From: Leucobacter insecticola
Lineage (GTDB): Bacteria > Actinomycetota > Actinomycetes > Actinomycetales > Microbacteriaceae
Direction: 5' to 3'
Length of the DNA: 64,000 nt
Assembly (NCBI RefSeq): GCF_011382965.1
Contig: NZ_CP049934.1
Span: 1,178,001 to 1,242,000 of the forward strand
Both the position numbers and the translations under genes were made by a program. The notes beneath the pieces were generated by a model. That model was not told the DNA's origin and did not search any database. It worked only from the letters and a program-made list of their open reading frames with translations. Shown piece after piece: positions 43,863 through 53,540 of this stretch (positions are counted from its first letter, which is position 1; each line of letters begins with the position of its first letter).

Positions 43863-44511
43863 AATGTCCGTGGCTGAAGTAGACAGCGCCGTATCGGTGG
43901 AAGACGTCGACGGTGAAGCTGATTCCGAAGCGAGCGAGCTTGTCCGCGTCCGCGAGGCTCATACGCTCGCCCAACAGCTGGAAGCGCTGCTCATTGTCGC
44001 AGACGAGCCGCTTAGCGTTGTGGCGCTCGCGACCGCGACCGACCGGCCGGTGCGCGAGGTGCGCGCGGCGATCAATGCCCTCGTCGCTGATTTTGATGGT
44101 GTCGGATCCGGATCTCCGCGCGGGTTCGAACTGCGCGAGGTCGCTGGCGGCTACCGCTTTTATGTGCGTGAAAGTCTGGACCCGCTCGTCGCCGACTTCG
44201 TGCAGCAGCAGACTCCTTCGAAGCTTTCGCAGGCCGCGCTCGAAACTCTCGCGGTGATCGCGTACCGGCAGCCGATCTCCCGCGGCGCGATCGCATCGAT
44301 TCGCGCGGTCAACGTTGACTCGGTGGTGCGTACGCTGCTCGGACGCGGGTTGATCACCGAAGTCGGGCACGATCCCGAAACAACCGCCACACTCTATGGC
44401 ACTTCCGACACGCTGCTGGGGCATCTTGGAATCAGCGATGTATCGGAGTTGCCGCCAATTGCACCCTTGCTCGACGACGGATCGGAGGGCTTTGATCATG
44501 AACAGTTCTAA
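43855..44511 (+). CDS. scpB: Segregation and condensation protein B
   Basis: A 218-residue winged-helix protein that dimerises on the ScpA kleisin in the SMC condensin complex. The N-terminus is acidic. ALLIVADEPLSVVALA near residue 45 and LSQAALETLAVIAYRQPISR near residue 127 are typical ScpB segments, followed by the second winged helix (VVRTLLGRGLITEVG). ATG 43855 overlaps the scpA stop; GTG 43849 two codons earlier is an alternative. The 3' end overlaps the pseudouridine synthase start by 14 nt. Confidence 0.93.
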   Translation: MTEMSVAEVDSAVSVEDVDGEADSEASELVRVREAHTLAQQLEALLIVADEPLSVVALATATDRPVREVRAAINALVADFDGVGSGSPRGFELREVAGGYRFYVRESLDPLVADFVQQQTPSKLSQAALETLAVIAYRQPISRGAIASIRAVNVDSVVRTLLGRGLITEVGHDPETTATLYGTSDTLLGHLGISDVSELPPIAPLLDDGSEGFDHEQF

Positions 44512-45544
44512 AGACGGCTTCGGGGGATCGTTCTCCGTTGATGGCGAGAACGTTGAGGTAGACATGGCCGCCTACGGGTGGCATCGGGAAGTGTCAGAAA
44601 CCACGCCCGTCTTCAACGACGACGGCCGCGTCCGCCTGCAGAAGGCCCTCGCTACCGCGGGTGTCGCTTCGCGTCGCGCCTGCGAAACGCTCATCACGAG
44701 CGGGCGGGTCGAGGTCAACGGGAAGGTACAGCGGGAGCTCGGATCCCGCATCAACCCCGACACCGACACCGTGCGTGTCGACGGCGTCGTCGTGCAGATG
44801 GACGTCTCGAAGCGCTACTTTGTGCTCAATAAGCCGCGCGGCGTGGTCTCTACCATGCACGACGAAGACGGCAGGCCCGACCTCCGCGAGTTCACGGAGC
44901 AGGTCGAAGACCGGCTGTACAACGTGGGCCGGCTCGACACCGATACGAGCGGGCTGCTGATCCTCACAAACGACGGCGAGCTCGCGCACAAGCTTGCGCA
45001 CCCGAGTTTCGGTGTACAGAAAACCTATGTCGCGAAGGTGCGCGGGCGAATGACCCCCCAGACTATTCAGCGCCTGCGTGACGGGGTGGAGCTGAAAGAC
45101 GGGCCGATCCGGGTGGATCGCGCGAAGCTCCTGCCCGGCGGCGCCGGCGCGAGCCATTCGCTGATCGAGGTCACGCTGCACTCGGGCCGCAACCGTATCG
45201 TCCGCCGCATGCTGGCAGAGGTGGGTCACCCCGTCGAGGAGCTCGTGCGGCGCCAGTTCGGCCCGCTGAATCTCGGCACACTGCGCGTGGGTGAAATGCG
45301 CGAGTTGTCTCCGGGCGAGCGCGGGGCGCTGCTTTCGGCTGCCGATGATGGCGGGGCAGGCGGGTCAGGCGGCGCTGCCGGTGAGAGCGGGCAGGATCCC
45401 GCGCGGGATCGCGGCTCGGCAAGTCGTGGACGCGTCCCCGTCACCGGCGGCAGGCCCGGCGACGGCAAAGGCGCCCGCGGCATGCGCGGGATCGCCGCCA
45501 AGGGAAACCCGCACAACGGCAGAGGAAAGAACGGATCACGATGA
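44498..45544 (+). CDS. rluB: Pseudouridine synthase, RsuA/RluB family
   Basis: A 348-residue rRNA-modifying enzyme. ATG 44498 lies within the scpB end and is preceded by GGAGG at a good distance. An S4 RNA-binding domain starts near residue 48 (RLQKALATAGVASRRACETL). The catalytic domain has NVGRLDTDTSGLLILTN near residue 144, where the second-to-last Asp of RLDTDTSG is the nucleophile, and GRNRIVRRMLAEVGHPV near residue 230. The last 75 residues are Gly- and basic-rich. In this locus the family modifies 23S rRNA (position 2605 in E. coli numbering). It overlaps tyrA by 4 nt. Confidence 0.9.
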   Translation: MNSSKDGFGGSFSVDGENVEVDMAAYGWHREVSETTPVFNDDGRVRLQKALATAGVASRRACETLITSGRVEVNGKVQRELGSRINPDTDTVRVDGVVVQMDVSKRYFVLNKPRGVVSTMHDEDGRPDLREFTEQVEDRLYNVGRLDTDTSGLLILTNDGELAHKLAHPSFGVQKTYVAKVRGRMTPQTIQRLRDGVELKDGPIRVDRAKLLPGGAGASHSLIEVTLHSGRNRIVRRMLAEVGHPVEELVRRQFGPLNLGTLRVGEMRELSPGERGALLSAADDGGAGGSGGAAGESGQDPARDRGSASRGRVPVTGGRPGDGKGARGMRGIAAKGNPHNGRGKNGSR

Positions 45545-46686
45545 GCGCGGCAGGAAGCCAGTTTCTCAAGGCCCAGGGCAGCGCCCTTGAAGAAAGCAGT
45601 AGCGCTCTCACCGCGCGCGTCCGCGGCACCGTCCACGTCATCGGCGCGGGACTGCTCGGCGCGAGCGTAGGGCTCGGGCTCCGCGATCGCGGCGTCGATG
45701 TCACCCTCGAGGATCAGTCGCCGACAACGGTGGCGCTCGCCGCAGACTACGGCGCCGGGCGGCTCCGCACGGCGCAGGATCCCGAACCATCCCTCGTTGT
45801 GGTCGCGACCCCGCCCGACGTCACCGCCGATGTGGTGGCGCGGGCGCTCGCCTCGTACCCCAGCGCGGTCGTCACCGACGTGGCGAGCGTGAAGCTGGCG
45901 CCCTACCTCGAGCTGCAGCGGCGCGGCCTCGACCTCACCAACTATGTTGGCTCGCATCCGATGGCAGGGCGCGAGCGCGGGGGTGCGATCATGGCCCGCG
46001 CCGACCTCTTTGTCGCCCGACCCTGGGTGATCTGCCGCGATCACGAAACCCCCGCCGAGGCGCTTGCGCTCGTGGAATCAGTGGCGCTTGACCTTGGCGC
46101 CACCCTTCTCGAAATGACCCCCGAGGAGCACGACCGCTCGGTTGGTCTCGTATCGCATCTGCCCCAGGTGGTGTCGAGCCTGCTCGCCGCACGACTTCTC
46201 TCCGCGACCGAGCAGGCGATTGGACTCGCGGGCGGGGGGCTCCGCGACACGACGCGGATCGCGTCGAGCGATCCCGAGCTGTGGGTGCAGATCCTCGGGG
46301 CGAACCGTGAACCCGTCGTCGAGTTGCTTGATGCCTTCGCGCAAGACCTTGCCAGCTTCACCGACGCGCTGCGTGATCCCGCGCAAACAGGGGCGCGGCG
46401 GCGCATTGCTGATTTGCTCTCCTCGGGGAATAGCGGCGTTGCCAGGATCCCGGGCAAACACGGCTCCTCGGAGCGATTCAGCACAATTCAGGTGCTGATT
46501 GACGATACTCCGGGCCAATTGGGGCGTCTGCTCACCGATCTTGGAGAACTGGGCATTAACATGGAAGATCTGCGCTTGGAACACTCTCCTGGCGCGCAGA
46601 TAGGTTTCGCGGAGATCGCGGTGCTGCCCGAGGTCGCTGAACGCGCCGTGACCGATCTCGTCGAACTCGGATGGAGAACGCTATGA
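45541..46686 (+). CDS. tyrA: Prephenate dehydrogenase with C-terminal ACT domain
   Basis: A 381-residue enzyme of tyrosine biosynthesis that oxidatively decarboxylates prephenate to 4-hydroxyphenylpyruvate. The Rossmann motif [19 protein letters not shown] is near residue 31, the prephenate-binding [14 protein letters not shown] near residue 139, and [17 protein letters not shown] near residue 203. The last 75 residues are an ACT regulatory domain ([20 protein letters not shown]), which suggests feedback control by an aromatic amino acid. Both ends overlap neighbours by 4 nt, so it is tightly coupled to rluB and cmk. Confidence 0.94.
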   Translation: MSAAGSQFLKAQGSALEESSSALTARVRGTVHVIGAGLLGASVGLGLRDRGVDVTLEDQSPTTVALAADYGAGRLRTAQDPEPSLVVVATPPDVTADVVARALASYPSAVVTDVASVKLAPYLELQRRGLDLTNYVGSHPMAGRERGGAIMARADLFVARPWVICRDHETPAEALALVESVALDLGATLLEMTPEEHDRSVGLVSHLPQVVSSLLAARLLSATEQAIGLAGGGLRDTTRIASSDPELWVQILGANREPVVELLDAFAQDLASFTDALRDPAQTGARRRIADLLSSGNSGVARIPGKHGSSERFSTIQVLIDDTPGQLGRLLTDLGELGINMEDLRLEHSPGAQIGFAEIAVLPEVAERAVTDLVELGWRTL

Positions 46687-47422
46687 GCGAGGCTGTGAGT
46701 GCTGTCGCTGACTCTGCTGCGCCGATCCTGGTTGCGATCGACGGTCCCGCGGGGAGCGGCAAATCGAGCGTGTCGCGGGCGGTGGCTGAGCGGCTCGGCT
46801 TCGGGATCCTCGACACGGGGCCGCGTACCGCGCGCTAGCGTGGGCCGCGCGAGAGACCGGTGCCGACCTCGACAGCGAGCCCGCGATCCTCGACGTCGTG
46901 GCCGGCTGGAAGTATTCGAGCACGCTGCGAGGGGCACCCGCCATCGGTGTGCTCCTTGCGCAGGAACGCGGCTACGCGACGTATGACGTGACGGAAGAGA
47001 TCCGCGATCCCGAGATCAGCGGGCAGGTATCCCGAGTGTCGAAGCACCCGGTGGTGCGGGAGCGATTGAACGAGATGTTTCGTCGGATCGTCGCAGAGTC
47101 AGGGCTGCCTGGCGTGGTGATCGAGGGGCGCGACATCACGACCGTGGTTGCGCCCGACGCGCCGGTGCGGATCCTGATGACGGCCTCACCCGAGGTGCGG
47201 GCCGCGCGCCGTGCCGGTGAACTTGCAGGCGCGGATCGCGCGCAGGTGCTCGCGGACATTACGGCGCGCGACGCGAAGGACGCGCTCGTCGTTGACTTCA
47301 TGAATCCCGCGCCAGGGGTGACGCTCGTCGACACGAGTGAGCTAGATTTCGAGCAGTCGGTACGGGCTGTGGTTGATGTTGTTGAGGCGGCGCAATCCGC
47401 TGCCGCGGAAGAGAGCGTGTGA
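46683..47422 (+). pseudogene. cmk: Cytidylate kinase, broken by a one-base deletion
   Basis: About 246 residues in two frames. The first frame from ATG 46683 has [20 protein letters not shown] (P-loop) and reaches GILDTG before shifting to a stop at 46838. The second frame continues [20 protein letters not shown] and holds ISGQVSRVSKHPVVRERLNE and VIEGRDITTVVAPDAPV, all typical of CMP kinase. One extra G in the GGGG at 46817-46820 restores one frame. The enzyme phosphorylates CMP and dCMP and is essential in most bacteria, which argues for a sequencing error. It overlaps tyrA by 4 nt and der by 1 nt. Confidence 0.87.
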
Positions 47423-49016
47423 TGACCAAAGAGAACCTAAGCCCGAGAGCGAACCAGAGGTGTTCGATGTCGCGGAAGGGTACGGCGCGGCCGAGACGGT
47501 CAGCGGACTCGACTACGACGAGCGTGAGGTGATCGTCGGCGAGGGATTCGATCCAGACGGTGCCGGTATCGAAGTGACAGAGGAAGAGCGCCTGCGCGCG
47601 ATGCGTTCAAACCTCGAAGGCTTTGAGCTTGAAGACGAGGACCTCGTCATCCTCGGCGACGACGGGGAGTTCTTGGGCTTCGCGGAGCCGTCCTCGGAGG
47701 CGCTGCCGGTGGTCGCGATCGTGGGACGCCCGAATGTGGGCAAGTCGGCGCTTGTGAACCGGATCCTGGGTCGCCGCGAGGCCGTGGTCGAGGATGTGCC
47801 CGGGGTCACCCGTGACCGTGTGACGTACCCGGCGGATTGGAACGGTAAGCGGTTCTCACTCGTTGATACGGGTGGCTGGGAGCCCGACGCGCGCGGAATC
47901 GACGCGTCGGTGGCGCTGCAGGCCGAGGTGGCGATCGAGCTGTGTGACGTCGTGATGTTTGTGGTCGACTCCCGGGTCGGGCCGACGGCAACCGATGAGC
48001 GCGTGGTGCAGATGCTGCGCCGCACGAACAAGCCTGTGTTCCTCGTTGCGAACAAGGTGGATGACGCTGTGCTCGAACCCGAGGTGGCGCAGCTGTGGTC
48101 GCTCGGCCTCGGCGAACCGTACTCGGTTTCGGCGCTGCACGGGCGCGGCGTCGCCGACCTGCTCGACGACGTGCTGAAGGTGCTTCCGGACGAGTCCGCC
48201 GTGGCGCAGCCGAAGCTGTTGGGGCCGCGCCGGGTCGCGATCCTGGGCCGCCCGAACGTCGGCAAGTCGAGCCTGCTGAACAAGGCGGCGGGGGAGGAGC
48301 GGGTCGTGGTGAACGATCTCGCTGGCACCACCCGTGATCCCGTCGATGAGCAGGTCGAGATTGCCGGGCGGGTGTGGACCTTCGTCGACACTGCCGGAAT
48401 TCGGCGTCGTGTGCACCTGCAGAAGGGTGCCGACTTCTACGCCTCACTGCGCACCACTGCGGCGCTTGAGAAGGCTGAAGTCGCGGTGGTGATCCTCGAC
48501 GTCACGGAATCGATCAGCGATCAGGATCTGCGCATCATCGATCTCGTGCTCGAGTCCGGGCGTGCGCTGGTGTTGGCGTTCAACAAGTGGGATCTGCTCG
48601 ATGATGATCGCAGGCGCTACCTTGAGCGGGAGATCGAGCAGGATCTTGCCCACGTCGCCTGGGCGCCGCGCGTGAATATTTCTGCGCGCACTGGACGTCA
48701 CCTGGAGAAGCTCGTGCCCGCGCTGGAAACGGCGCTTGACTCGTGGGATACGCGCATTCCGACCGGCAAGTTCAACGGGTTCCTCGCCGAGTTGGTGCAG
48801 GAGTACCCGCACCCGCTGCGCGGTGGCAAGCAGCCGCGCATCCTGTTTGGGACGCAGGTGCAGAATCGCCCGCCGACGTTTGTGCTCTTCACTTCCGGGT
48901 TCCTGGATCCCGGCTACCGTCGCTTCATTACGCGTCGCCTCCGCGAGAACTACGGTTTCGAAGGCACCCCCATCGTGCTGAACATGCGCATCCGTGAGAA
49001 GCGTCAGCGTCGCTGA
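47422..49016 (+). CDS. der: Ribosome assembly GTPase Der (EngA); apparent frameshift at codon 5
   Basis: About 531 residues with two tandem GTPase domains and a C-terminal KH-like domain. The first P-loop is [18 protein letters not shown] near residue 96 and the second is [18 protein letters not shown] near residue 272. NKVD and NKWD are the guanine-specificity motifs. An acidic N-terminal extension of about 90 residues is usual in actinobacteria. The expected ATG 47422 overlaps the cmk stop, but after MTKEN the frame is lost. One extra C at 47436-47437 gives [15 protein letters not shown] and joins the intact downstream frame. The alternative upstream ATG 47373 lies inside cmk and is unlikely. 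Confidence 0.9.
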
Positions 49017-49024
49017 CGCTTCTC

Positions 49025-49050
49025 CTTGGAGGCCATTTCTGGCCTCCAAG
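49025..49050 (+). terminator. Hairpin terminator after der
   Basis: CTTGGAGGCCA (49025-49035) and TGGCCTCCAAG (49040-49050) form a perfect 11-bp stem with a TTTC loop, 8 nt after the der stop. A second GC-rich stem follows at about 49061-49080. It probably ends the long scpA-der transcript. Confidence 0.75.
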
Positions 49051-49195
49051 AGGATGCGGCGCGCGGCTCTGCCCGCGCGCTGAGCACGGCGTAGCCGTTC
49101 TCTCTGGTTCCCCGCGAGAAGCGCCCCACCTGTCATCCTGCGTTCGCGCAGCGAATCGCAGGATCCTCGCGCTCAACCTTCACGCGGCTCTTTTC

Positions 49196-49262
49196 GTCGA
49201 GGTTGCATTCCACCGTCGAGGTTGCAGTTCCTGCATGCAACCTCGACGGTGAGATGCACTCT
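49196..49262. repeat. Palindromic intergenic element D, 19-nt period
   Basis: GTCGAGGTTGCA occurs at 49196-49207 and 49215-49226, 19 nt apart. The region 49211-49226 pairs perfectly with 49236-49251 (16 bp, loop 9 nt). A degenerate inverted copy begins 19 nt further on at 49255 (8 of 12 matches). It lies in the gap between der and the convergent TraR/DksA-type gene, the fourth element with this layout. Confidence 0.78.
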
Positions 49263-49284
49263 CGGTGATCGGGCTTCTTGATCC

Positions 49285-49629
49285 TTACGGTGTGCAGGCC
49301 ACGCAGCGTTCCCGGAACGGCCGCACCTCAAGTTGGCCAGCCGGAATGGGGTGATTGCATGCCGCGCATTCCCCGTATTGCCCGGCATCGAGACGCTTGA
49401 GCGCATTGTCGGCCTGCTGCAGGTCTTCGCGGGCGGATTCGAGCAGCCCCGCTCGCATCGACCACTGGGCGGAGAGCGTTTCGCCTTCTGGATCGTGCTC
49501 GTCATCATCGGATTCGTTCCGGCGCGCACGCACAAGGGCCTCGAGATCCGCCGCGCGCTTATTGAATCGTGCGAGCAACTGCTCCCGCTCCTCGACCAGC
49601 AGCGCGCGAATACTCGTTTCCCGGCTCAT
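49285..49629 (-). CDS. TraR/DksA-type C4 zinc-finger protein
   Basis: A 114-residue protein. A helical coiled-coil N-terminal part (residues 1-85, LLVEEREQLLARFNKRAADL) precedes a C4 zinc finger, CAACNHPIPAGQLEVRPFRE then CVAC near residues 91-112. The layout is that of DksA/TraR proteins, which enter the RNA polymerase secondary channel. The two acidic residues at the coiled-coil tip of true DksA cannot be placed with certainty here. Such small zinc proteins are common in actinobacteria. It is convergent with der. Confidence 0.85.
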   Translation of the reverse strand: MSRETSIRALLVEEREQLLARFNKRAADLEALVRARRNESDDDEHDPEGETLSAQWSMRAGLLESAREDLQQADNALKRLDAGQYGECAACNHPIPAGQLEVRPFRERCVACTP

Positions 49630-49660
49630 GGCTTTAGCTTAGAGGACGAAGATTCTGCCG

Positions 49661-50032
49661 CTATTCCTTGGTGTCACACGCCTCGAATGCCTTGCTGACG
49701 AGCACCCCGAGAGTCTTGCCGGTCACCGGAGTGGCCTTGGGATGATCCGCTGCCGCGATGAGATTGAGCGCGTACACCTCTCCTGCAGGGCTGGTGAATG
49801 TTAGTGCCACGTCGTCGCCCTTCTGCTCGCAGGCAACGTCACCGCTTTCGACGTCAAGGGGCCAACTGCTGCCGAGGAGTTCCCGGCTGACGTTGCCCGC
49901 GCTTTCGGTCGTTGTGTGTTCGGGGTCATCGAGAGGGAAGTCTTGCGGGTGGAGTGCGCCACACCCGGCGAGGAAGAGCGCGCTTGCGGCGGTTCCTCCG
50001 AGGAGCGTCCACCGTGCGAGGGAGATGTGCAT
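49661..50032 (-). CDS. Small lipoprotein, DUF2511-like
   Basis: A 123-residue predicted lipoprotein. The N-terminus MHISLARWTLLGGTAASALF leads into the lipobox LAGC, followed by an acidic, Thr-rich linker. The folded part has SSWPLDVESGDVACEQKGDD and YALNLIAAADHP, matching the W-P-L-x-V pattern of DUF2511/YebY-like proteins, with two cysteines likely to be disulfide bonded. It lies 31 nt downstream of the DUF4190 gene on the same strand. Function unknown. Confidence 0.7.
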   Translation of the reverse strand: MHISLARWTLLGGTAASALFLAGCGALHPQDFPLDDPEHTTTESAGNVSRELLGSSWPLDVESGDVACEQKGDDVALTFTSPAGEVYALNLIAAADHPKATPVTGKTLGVLVSKAFEACDTKE

Positions 50033-50063
50033 CGGTTCTTTCCTCTCGTGGCTTGCGTGCGTG

Positions 50064-50402
50064 CTACATCAGGAAGAACGGGAGGGTGAGGATCCCGGCT
50101 CCAACGAGCGCGGCGACGATGAGCACACCGATCGCGGCGAACGCGAGGATGATGCCGTTCATCCAGGTGCCCCACAGTGCGAGCGTGCGCTCCGTGGTGC
50201 CGCGGCGGAGCGCGATCATGCCGAGGGTGAAGCCGATGATCGGGGCGATGAAAGTCCAGCCCGCGACGATCGACGCGATGCCGAGCACGAAGCTGGTGAT
50301 GGCGTAGGCGCGGTTGCCCTCGTTGACGCCTGAGCTTGCGGGGGCGAAGGGCGCGCCGGTCTCGGTTCCGGTTTCGAACTGAGCGGATGCGGTGGGGGCC
50401 AT
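50064..50402 (-). CDS. Small membrane protein, DUF4190-like
   Basis: A 112-residue protein with a short polar N-terminus (MAPTASAQFETGTETG) and a two- to three-helix membrane core: AITSFVLGIASIVAGWTFI then IIGFTLGMIALRRG, the DUF4190 signature, and a last helix ILAFAAIGVLIVAALVGAGI. Found widely in actinobacterial envelopes without known function. GGAAGGAAAA lies upstream of the ATG. It precedes the lipoprotein gene and may be cotranscribed with it. Confidence 0.8.
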   Translation of the reverse strand: MAPTASAQFETGTETGAPFAPASSGVNEGNRAYAITSFVLGIASIVAGWTFIAPIIGFTLGMIALRRGTTERTLALWGTWMNGIILAFAAIGVLIVAALVGAGILTLPFFLM

Positions 50403-50533
50403 GATGTTTTCCTTCCGGTTGACCGCCCGATGCGGTCCGTATCTTGATACTTCTAAGCTACGCGGCTCGCGCGCCCGCCGGATCCTGCCTGAGTATCGTC
50501 CCCCTAGTACCGAGGTACTGCGCTCATCGCACC

Positions 50534-50599
50534 CGCTTCCAACTCAGGTGTCACGGATATGTACAAAAGCGCTCTGAAGACCAGATCCGTGACACCTGA
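50534..50599. terminator. 15-bp perfect inverted repeat downstream of the MFS gene
   Basis: TCAGGTGTCACGGAT (50534-50548) and its exact complement (50585-50599) are separated by 36 nt, beginning 47 nt beyond the MFS stop at 50646. It probably ends the minus-strand MFS transcript or binds a protein. The remaining sequence of 50403-50645 holds only the promoter of the DUF4190 gene and no gene. It does not show the 19-nt period of elements A to D. Confidence 0.5.
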
Positions 50600-50645
50600 A
50601 CCGCGGGAAGGAGGGAGGAAGGATGCGGGAGGAAGGCGTGGGGCG

Positions 50646-52172
50646 TTAGTGTGCGGCGGCGGTAACGTCGGTGCCCTTGGGGGTGAGGAAGAAGGCCAGG
50701 GCCGCGACGGCAAGTAGCATCAGCCCGCCCGCGATCCCGGTAACCTGCAGGGCATCGGTGAACGCGACCCCGGCCTCGAGTGCCAGCTCTGGACGGTGGG
50801 TCTGCTCCGCGAGGGACACCGCAGCGCCGAGCGATTCCTGCGCCTGCGTTGCGGTCGCAGGATCAACCGCCTGCAGCACTTCGGAGGCCCTGAGCTGCGC
50901 TCGGTACATAAGCGCCGAGATGCTGCCCAGGATCGCGATCCCCAGCACCGAACCGAGCTCGTAAGAGGTCTCTTCGATGGCCCCGGCGGTCCCCGCTTTT
51001 TCGACCGGGGAAGCATGCATAATCATGGCTGAAGCGATTGCCAGGGATCCGGTGCCCGCGCCGATCAGAGTGAGGGCGATGAGCACGGTCAGGTTCGTGA
51101 GGGTCCCGGGCTGCAGCCCGATCAGCAGCATGCCGAGCCCGGCGAGGGCGACGCCGCCGCCGAGCACCGCGCGGGTGCCGATGATCCGCGCGAGCGGTGG
51201 TGCGAGCGCCGAAGCAACCGCGCCGGCGATGGCGATCGGGAAGAGCCGGATCCCCGCCTCGACGGGGGAGGCACCGTCGACGAGCTGCATCCACTGTGCG
51301 ATGAGGAGGAGGGCTGCCGCCATTGCAAACATCGAGCCGAGCGCCGCGATGGTGCCGGCCGAGAACTCACGACTGCGGAAAAGTCGCAGTTCGAGCAGCG
51401 GCGAGGGGCTGCGGAGGCAGCGCACGATGAACCAGGCAAGCAGGGCGCTGCCGGCCGCGAATGCGATCAGCGCGGCTGGGGAGGCAAACGTGGCTTCCTT
51501 GCCGAAGGTCTTGATCGCCCACACCACGAGGGTCATGCCTGCGAGGGAGAGGAGCGCGGCGAACGCATCCCAGCGGCCCGGATGCTGCACCCTTGATTCG
51601 GGCAGAATGAGGACGCCCGCGATCACCGCAGCGAGCATGAGCGGCACGTTGATGAGAAAGGCCGCGTGCCAGGAGAAGTATTCCAGCAGCAGGCCCCCAA
51701 CGAGCGGACCGGCTGCCGCCCCGAGGCCGGAGACGGCCGCCCAGATGCCGAGCGCCGTCGCGCGCTCTTTCGGGTCGGTAAAGATGACGCGGATCAGCGA
51801 CAGCGTGATCGGCATGATCATCGCGCCGCCGATCCCGAGCACACCGCGGATGGTGATGACGGCCTCTGCGCTGTTGGTGAAGAGCACGAGCAATGAGGAG
51901 ACGCCGAAGATCGTGTATCCGAGCAGCAGCATCTTCTTGCGACCCCAGCGGTCCGCGATTGCTGCGAATGAGATCAGCAGGCCCGCGAGCACCAGTGAGT
52001 AGATGTCGATGATCCACAGCTGCTGGTCGGAGGTCGGATGGAGTTCGGCTGACATCTCGGGGAGAGCGATGTTCAGGATCGTCATGTCCATCATGATGAC
52101 CAGCAGGCTGGCTGTCAGCACCGCGAGTGCTGCCCAGCGTCGTCCGCGGCTAAATGATGATGGGGTGGACAT
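50646..52172 (-). CDS. MFS drug-efflux transporter, DHA2 family (14 helices)
   Basis: A 508-residue proton antiporter of the EmrB/QacA type. The first helix is AVLTASLLVIMMDMTILNIA, with the D-M-T-I-L-N motif of DHA2 transporters, then DRWGRKKMLLLGYTIFGV (motif A) near residue 72 and LGAAAGPLVGGLLLEYFSWH (motif C) near residue 150. The alternating helices to residue 500 fit 14 membrane segments. It is 89 nt downstream of a TetR gene on the same strand and is probably repressed by it. Substrates are likely toxic lipophilic compounds. Confidence 0.9.
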   Translation of the reverse strand: MSTPSSFSRGRRWAALAVLTASLLVIMMDMTILNIALPEMSAELHPTSDQQLWIIDIYSLVLAGLLISFAAIADRWGRKKMLLLGYTIFGVSSLLVLFTNSAEAVITIRGVLGIGGAMIMPITLSLIRVIFTDPKERATALGIWAAVSGLGAAAGPLVGGLLLEYFSWHAAFLINVPLMLAAVIAGVLILPESRVQHPGRWDAFAALLSLAGMTLVVWAIKTFGKEATFASPAALIAFAAGSALLAWFIVRCLRSPSPLLELRLFRSREFSAGTIAALGSMFAMAAALLLIAQWMQLVDGASPVEAGIRLFPIAIAGAVASALAPPLARIIGTRAVLGGGVALAGLGMLLIGLQPGTLTNLTVLIALTLIGAGTGSLAIASAMIMHASPVEKAGTAGAIEETSYELGSVLGIAILGSISALMYRAQLRASEVLQAVDPATATQAQESLGAAVSLAEQTHRPELALEAGVAFTDALQVTGIAGGLMLLAVAALAFFLTPKGTDVTAAAH

Positions 52173-52261
52173 GTCGTGCCTTTCATGAGAGATCAGTGGG
52201 GTGGGTGAACGCTGCGCCGGGCGGCCGGCATGCGGAGGCGGTGAGGGGTGCGAGACGCGCG

Positions 52262-52834
52262 CTACGCGTCGGCCACCGGCATCATCGCGAGCGCCCGCAG
52301 AGCAGCCGTGATTTCAGCGGCCTGCAGTGGGTGATCGTGGAGGCCGGCGTGGATCGTGGCCCCGTCGAGATACACCGCGATCGCGACCGCGCGGGTGCGT
52401 CCAAGGTGCTCAGCCAGCATGTCGGCGAAGCTGTCGCTCCAGCGCAGTGCGAGTTCGCGCATGCGCGGATCGGTGGTGCCTGCCATGATGAGCGCGATCT
52501 CAGCGTGCACGGCGCGAGGGTCGGCGAGGAACTCTGACAGGCTCGCGACGGCTCTCTCGGGTGCCGTCTTGATGTCTGCGATGTATTCGTGCACTTCCTC
52601 AAGTTCGCGATCGATCTCGTCGGCAAGTTGCTGCAGAGCTGACTCGCGCAGATCATCGATGGAGGTGAAGTATTGCGTGGTCGAGCCGAGGGGGACTCCG
52701 GCGCGCGCCGCAACCGCGCGGTGCGTGAGCGTGGCGGCACCGTTCTCCACGATAAGCTCCGCGGCGGCGTGCAGAATCTCGCGGCGCCTGGCCTCGGGAT
52801 CGCGGCGGCGGCGTGTGGGTGCGACCTCTGGCAC
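52262..52834 (-). CDS. TetR-family repressor of the adjacent efflux pump
   Basis: A 190-residue regulator. The HTH is at residues 15-60 (TLTHRAVAARAGVPLGSTTQ), followed by YFTSIDDL and a helical C-terminal domain of the TetR_C type. It precedes the DHA2 pump on the same strand. A 28-bp symmetrical sequence at 52876-52903, 42 nt upstream of its start, is the likely operator for autoregulation and pump control. Confidence 0.88.
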   Translation of the reverse strand: MPEVAPTRRRRDPEARRREILHAAAELIVENGAATLTHRAVAARAGVPLGSTTQYFTSIDDLRESALQQLADEIDRELEEVHEYIADIKTAPERAVASLSEFLADPRAVHAEIALIMAGTTDPRMRELALRWSDSFADMLAEHLGRTRAVAIAVYLDGATIHAGLHDHPLQAAEITAALRALAMMPVADA

Positions 52835-52875
52835 GGTGATCCTTTCGAGGGCGGGGCGAGTAACATCGGGGATTC

Positions 52876-52903
52876 TGTACGTATGTACATGTACTTTTGT
52901 ACA
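52876..52903. promoter_or_regulatory. 28-bp palindromic operator of the TetR/MFS operon
   Basis: The site is symmetrical about 52889/52890: an inner perfect GTACATGTAC (52885-52894) and outer arms TGTAC (52876-52880) and GTACA (52899-52903). It sits in the promoter region of the TetR gene in an AT-rich stretch. Nested half-sites of this kind suit cooperative binding of two TetR dimers. Confidence 0.7.
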
Positions 52904-53024
52904 TTATTGTCGAATGTGACGCAAGTTGTCTTTTGGTTGCGGATCCTTTCCGTTTGTCAGAGGATGCCGGTAGCGTAGAAACCGTCCTCGGCACCCTGCC
53001 GGGCACAGGGGGAGAAATCGAAAC

Positions 53025-53495
53025 ATGTCTCAGATCAGCACCGCAGACCTATATGACGAGCGCGGAGACGAGCTTCACTCGGTTCCCCTTCAGTTTTTGA
53101 ATCTCGGTGGCATGAGCGGCTTCACCGGTCCCGTGCGCACGGTGCGATGCTTCCAAGACAATGCGCTGTTGAAGAGTTTGCTGTCATCGCCCGGCGACGG
53201 GGCCGTGCTGGTGATCGACGGCGGTGGATCGCTCGAGACCGCGCTCGTTGGCGATGTGATTGCCGCGCTCGCTGTTGACAACGGTTGGTCGGGGCTGCTG
53301 GTCAATGGTGCAGTGCGGGATCGCATCGCACTCGGCACGCTCCCTCTCGGTGTGAAAGCGCTCGGGTCCAACCCTGCGAAGTCCACCAAGACCGGCGCGG
53401 GTGAGGTCGATGTGCCTGTCGAAATTGGGGGCGTCCGGTTTGTGCCCGGTGCGCGGGTGTGGTGCGACGACGACGGGGTGCTCGTCGAGGCCTAG
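53025..53495 (+). CDS. rraA: RraA-family protein (regulator of RNase E / HMG aldolase family)
   Basis: A 156-residue protein of the compact RraA type. The family core is [20 protein letters not shown] near residue 62, then [17 protein letters not shown] with the G-x-x-R-D active-site signature near residue 95, and [14 protein letters not shown]. Members with the RD motif can be aldolases (4-hydroxy-4-methyl-2-oxoglutarate), while E. coli RraA inhibits RNase E; which applies here is not known. GGGGGAGAAA precedes the ATG. Confidence 0.88.
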   Translation: MSQISTADLYDERGDELHSVPLQFLNLGGMSGFTGPVRTVRCFQDNALLKSLLSSPGDGAVLVIDGGGSLETALVGDVIAALAVDNGWSGLLVNGAVRDRIALGTLPLGVKALGSNPAKSTKTGAGEVDVPVEIGGVRFVPGARVWCDDDGVLVEA

Positions 53496-53540
53496 GGGAA
53501 AGCGTCTCTGACACGACGCGGGAAAGAAAGCGGAGCTGCA

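Noticed and set aside
47373..47421. Upstream start of der at ATG 47373
   Set aside because: It would place the first 16 codons inside cmk in another frame, giving an Arg/Leu-rich start unlike Der; a one-base deletion after ATG 47422 explains the data better.
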